Assembly (NCBI GenBank): GCA_019454045.1
Contig: SKCR01032772.1
Location: forward strand, 1,496,501 to 1,560,500
Origin: Zanthoxylum bungeanum
Lineage: Eukaryota; Streptophyta; Magnoliopsida; Sapindales; Rutaceae
Direction: 5' to 3'
DNA length: 64,000 nt
Below, in pieces: positions 60,601-64,000 of this stretch (its first letter is position 1; every line of letters starts with the position of its first letter). The notes under the pieces were generated by a model. The model saw only the letters and a list, made by a program, of their open reading frames with translations, was not told where the DNA came from and made no database searches. The position numbers and the translations under genes are program-made.

Positions 60601-61784
60601 GCTAGATGTTATCCACCGCAGTTATATATTGAATACATTCACAGAACCTTGGAGCTTCTTGACTTTCCAAGTAGGCAGTGGTATAGGAGTTCCAACCCAA
60701 CCCAACAGGTATGATTGTGGGATTTATGTTATTAAATTTATGGACACTCCGGGAGTCGCCACCAACACAACTTATCTGGTACGTGATGAGACTATTACGT
60801 TCAACTAACTTTTCATATTCAAGTGCTTCGTAGAACATCACAATTCCATATATTCATATATTTACTGACTTGATTGTTTTGGATGGTATAACTAAATTGA
60901 GTTGAGGTTCTTGGGTGCTATATATACTTACAAGTTTACATTATATATTTCCTGATATTGCTTATGCTTAGTTGGGGTTGATTTGTATGATGAGACTATT
61001 ATCTTCAACTTTCTTTTCATATTCAAGTGCTTCGTAGATCATCACAGTTCTATATATTTCTTTATTCACTGACTTGATTATTCTTGTTACTTGCTCTTAG
61101 ACTTGGAATATTTCATCTTCTAGGACAAACCAAAACCAAACTTTAGCTTTTAGTATTGAAAATGGGGAGACAAATTTCCTCACCTGACATCTTTTATTTT
61201 CTTTAATATATTCCATTCATGATCCTGCATCTAACCAATCTAAATGTATCATCATCATTTGATTTTATTTTGGTGCACAATTATTTATATGTGAAGACAC
61301 ATATTAAGTTGTTGTGAGAATGATTCTGAATGTACTGTAATACCACTATTGTATTTACCATAATGATGAGTAGAAACATGCCATGAAGAAATTATTGTGT
61401 TTTTGTTGTACATGATAACATGACAAGAGCTAGAGATACTGAAATTGGATTAGTGATCTAATTTACTGACTTGATTATTTTGGATGGTATAAATACATTG
61501 AGTTGCGGTTGTTGGGTGGTAGATATACTGACTAGTTTCCTTCACTTATTTTATATCATTTGGACCAGCATGACTCCCAGGAAGCAAGAGTGACAATATC
61601 ATTGCAACTTATTGACTCTCCATTGAATGACAAACGTGATGAGGTCTTAAAGTTAGCAATGGGAGAATATAACACACAACAACAGCTGAATTCACTGCAA
61701 ACACCAAGAGTGAAACCTCCGAAATTGTCAGTTAGAATGGAAAAGAACACTAAAAAGAAAAGTCATTTACGGAGAAAGGCTTGA
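57604..61784 (+). pseudogene. plant mobile domain plus Ulp1-type cysteine protease gene of a Mutator-like element
   Basis: It is a multi-exon gene with GT-AG introns. Exon 1, 57604-57665 (MAKRKRTETNDQPHG), is basic. Exon 2 is 57746-57797. Exon 3, 57882-58646, holds the plant mobile domain (LGFGSLLGLRCGRLRQELC, YNLSVDTFAAVMGIEDGG, ASYINPYYMHALKDVNSI). Exon 4 from 58746 has stops at 58809 and 58845. A coiled coil (ESKMDELTKKIDKLESYL) follows at 58980-59290, then a frameshift at an A run near 59280. The protease part includes HITRGSLLSLFPGEPVQGEV (about 59850), IHDRDFHWYMLLI with the catalytic His at 60383, ICDSL with Asp at 60434, and PTQPNRYDCGIYVIKFM with Cys at 60716. The last exon (61569-61784) ends in a basic tail. 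C48 proteases cleave SUMO or similar tags. The His-Asp-Cys set is intact but the reading frame is broken. Confidence 0.82.
60784..61545 (+). repeat. direct duplications within the last intron of the Ulp1-type gene
   Basis: The segment at about 60784-60882 (GATGAGACTATTACGTTC, CATATTCAAGTGCTTCGTAG) recurs at 60986-61085, about 202 bp later. The segment at 60863-60930 (TACTGACTTGATTGTTTTGG, ATGGTATAA, TGAGTTG) recurs at 61462-61530. Confidence 0.85.
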
Positions 61785-62242
61785 CATTTGCGTTACTGAG
61801 CATAGTCAATGCATTTTATGTACCCTAAAAATTCTCTAATGTACCTGATACTTTTGAATGCATATACTTAAAATAGTGAATTATGTAGTGAATGCATTCT
61901 GTACAATGAAAAATTGTGAAATGTAGCTGAAAATTATATAGTTAATGTATTTTGTAGACTGAAATACATTCTTTGTTGTAGCTTCAAATTATGTAGTGAA
62001 TGTATTTTGTTGGAAATGCATGTACTCATAATACCTGCAAGTTAGTTAGAGTGATTGCATTTTATACTGAATACAATAACTGAAAATTAACATTGATTAC
62101 ATCCAAAATAATGGTACATTTTGATTACAATGATTTTTTTATTTGAGGTCTAAACATGTCATTACAACATCCAAAAATATTACTACGTACTGATTACAAC
62201 ATCCAAAATGTCATCCAAATATTGAATAAAAGACTATATGGA
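61785..62242. other. spacer between the convergent Mutator-type genes
   Basis: AT-rich DNA with loosely repeated TATGTAGTGAATGCATT-like units at 61880-62020. It probably holds both polyadenylation regions. No gene is seen. Confidence 0.5.
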
Positions 62243-64000
62243 CTAAGGCCACCATGTGCAGTTTTCGTAACATGACTGTGAAGATGGTCCAAAAATATTG
62301 CTTTCACTACCAAAACCTGCAAATGTTTCCATGTTCATTCAGTTCGGTACTAAAAAATTCTCAAAATCATTCACATATTAATACTTGCAAATGCTTCTGA
62401 GGTCGATGGCGTTGGATACGTAGATGACGTTAGACCATCACTTGCAAAACCTACAAATAATTTACCTACCAATTAATCTTTGAAGTAACCGAATTTTTTA
62501 ACAAACAAAAAATACACAGTAAATATAAACAAATCTAGTAAATTATTCCCCCATTTAAATTTTCTAAATTTTTAATACCTGTTGAACATTCTGGTGTCGA
62601 TGGCATCCAATATGTTTGTGAAGATACACTAGTCCCACTCATACTACTTCCACCTTCATCATTAGCAGTAACAGTTTTTATAGAACAATTCATTTTGTTG
62701 TGCCATGTTTGCCGACATTGGCTACATTTTCTATTTTTCACTACGTCATTCTTTAACCTTTTAGCACATCCTTTTGTATTAATTATAATAGGGTTTTTGA
62801 CTTGTATGCCCGTATCACAACCCATAACATTACCAAGTATTCTATCTTCTTCAATCTCAATAACTTCCTGAAATTTTCTTGTCAGCCGTTGAATCTCAGA
62901 TAAAGCTTTTGTGTAAGCATGCTCATTTTTTGATTCTATAAAACACAAATGATTACATGCTACTGCCAATGAACCAAATTTGGCAACCTCCATAAGGTGC
63001 TTGTCCATGTGAGGAGGTGCAATATCCACAATATAATTGGCAGACTTCTTCGTGGATTTGGTCCACCACTCTATAATCAACGTAGGCGGTAGACGAACCA
63101 TTTGCTCCAATTTCATAACATGAAAAATATGAGAACACGGAATACCTGAAGACTCTGGCATCTTACATGAACACGCCATGTGCAATCTTTCAACATAAAA
63201 AAACAACTGTCCATCTAAGTCATGGGTGCTGAAACTTAGTAATTGTATAGATATTCGAACCAATGGACTTGTCACAATTGATCATAATTAACGCTGCCTC
63301 ACAAGCTATCTCTTCCCGAACTTATTGAAATACATTCTTTGTATAAACCTCAGAAGAATGTTTTTCGATGCTATGTAGATGTTTCGTTAATATTGGAATA
63401 CTATGGGTCGAATCAAACTCGTCTTTTGTTTCTTTATGTCGTATGTAGTACAATGCACGATATATTTGTAGAATAAAATCATACAATTTCAACTTCATTT
63501 GAAGAAAACGAGACAAGTATGAATTTAAACTCTCACAACTTTGCGTCGATCGCATTCCACCAAAAAAATACCTTTCAGATAAGCCTCAGCCCATTTTCCA
63601 CGTTTATGGTACATCTTTTGAACCCATGCATTTTTCTCCAACCCCAACTCAGAAACTAAATCAGCCCATTGTCTTTCAAATTCATCTATGGATAACTGAT
63701 TCAACATGAATGAGCTAAATTTTTTGGTGAATTCTTCTTTTTTGATATTTTCTTGAGCATTTCTCTAAAGATGCCAACAACACAAATGATGTGAACAGCC
63801 TCCCAGAACTGTTTTAATTACCTTTGACATTGCCTTGTCACCATCAGTTATGACTGACTTAGGTTGTTTATTATGCATTGCAGTAAGAAATGTCTATAGC
63901 AACCAAATATATGAGTCAACTGTTTCATCACTGAGTAAAGCAAAATCGAAAATAGTTGTTCTTCGATGGTGATTAACCCCAATGAACACAACTAAAGGTA
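62243..64000 (-). pseudogene. FAR1-type (FHY3/FAR1-related) MULE transposase, 5' end outside the window
   Basis: On the minus strand the MULE transposase core comes first: VFIGVNHHRRT, DFALLSDETVDSYIWLL, SVITDGDKAMSKVIK and GGCSHHLCCWHL (63996-63770). FERQWADLVSELGLEKNAWV and KMYHKRGKWAEAYLKGIF follow, then STQSCESLNSYLSRFLQMKL. The SWIM zinc finger is MACSCKMPESSGIPCSHIF (about 63180-63120). A CCHC knuckle, CSQCRQTWHNKMNC (C-X2-C-X4-H-X4-C), lies near 62720. Small 3' exons are 62450-62385 and 62316-62243, with phases that fit (introns 62578-62451 and 62384-62317), ending ENCTWWP. Lesions are two TAG codons in the core (about 63890 and 63765), a frameshift at a T run near 63560, a stop near 63315, and a frameshift near 63220. 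It may be a transposase or a derived FRS gene; the Ulp1-type neighbour and decay favour a transposon. Confidence 0.85.

Larger units (their letters stand above)
55577..64000. mobile_element. Mutator-like element region with Ulp1-type and FAR1-type genes (ends not seen)
   Basis: Two convergent genes, a plus-strand plant-mobile-domain/Ulp1 protease gene (57604-61784) and a minus-strand FAR1-type MULE transposase pseudogene (62243 onward), lie 458 bp apart. Plant MULEs that carry Ulp1-like protease genes are known (Kaonashi in Arabidopsis, related elements in melon). The pairing suggests one element. The left end is uncertain (about 55577), the right end is outside the window, and no terminal inverted repeat or TSD has been seen, so they could be two elements side by side. 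Confidence 0.55.

Overview
This is nuclear DNA from a flowering plant, probably a eudicot. The evidence is GT-AG introns, a plant bHLH gene, AT-rich intergenic DNA, and a dense load of plant-type LTR retrotransposons, hAT elements, tRNA-derived SINEs and Mutator-like genes. Only one intact host gene is visible: a BIM-type (BES1-interacting MYC-like) bHLH transcription factor at 50625-54829, in seven exons. Almost everything else is mobile DNA. Its boundaries can be read to the base because target-site duplications (TSDs) survive.

Left part (1-10745): an old minus-strand Athila-like Ty3/gypsy relic (B) is split by a younger plus-strand Tat-lineage gypsy element (A, 1581-9104, TSD GTAGC). A has 3.1 kb LTRs rich in CGTTCGAACG palindromes. 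It has lost protease, RT and RNase H, and its integrase is fused directly to a truncated 3' LTR. From 10746 to 15031 there is AT-rich DNA with two SINE copies.

Middle part (15032-48030): one hAT DNA transposon (TSD AAAATGAG) has been inflated to 33 kb by nested insertions. A solo LTR (E, TSD ATTAC/ATTAA) sits in the hAT. A non-coding LARD-like element (D, TSD AGTAA, about 2.5 kb LTRs, tRNA-iMet-type primer site) sits in E. D holds a hAT-type MITE, solo LTR F (TSD CAAGT), solo LTR G (TSD ATTTC) and a full-length but dead Tat gypsy element C (24564-39402). C holds a solo LTR of the A family (27366-30450, TSD CATAG) and another hAT-type MITE. C carries an intron-containing antisense gene downstream of pol. 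Nesting is five insertions deep.

Right part (48031-64000): the BIM gene has three CACGTG boxes upstream and a MITE-plus-solo-LTR nest in intron 4. After a third SINE copy comes a Mutator-like region. It holds a plus-strand gene with a plant mobile domain and a Ulp1-type cysteine protease domain (57604-61784), convergent with a minus-strand FAR1-type MULE transposase pseudogene (62243 to beyond the window). Both carry inactivating lesions.

All similarity statements come from reading the sequence by eye; no database search was run.
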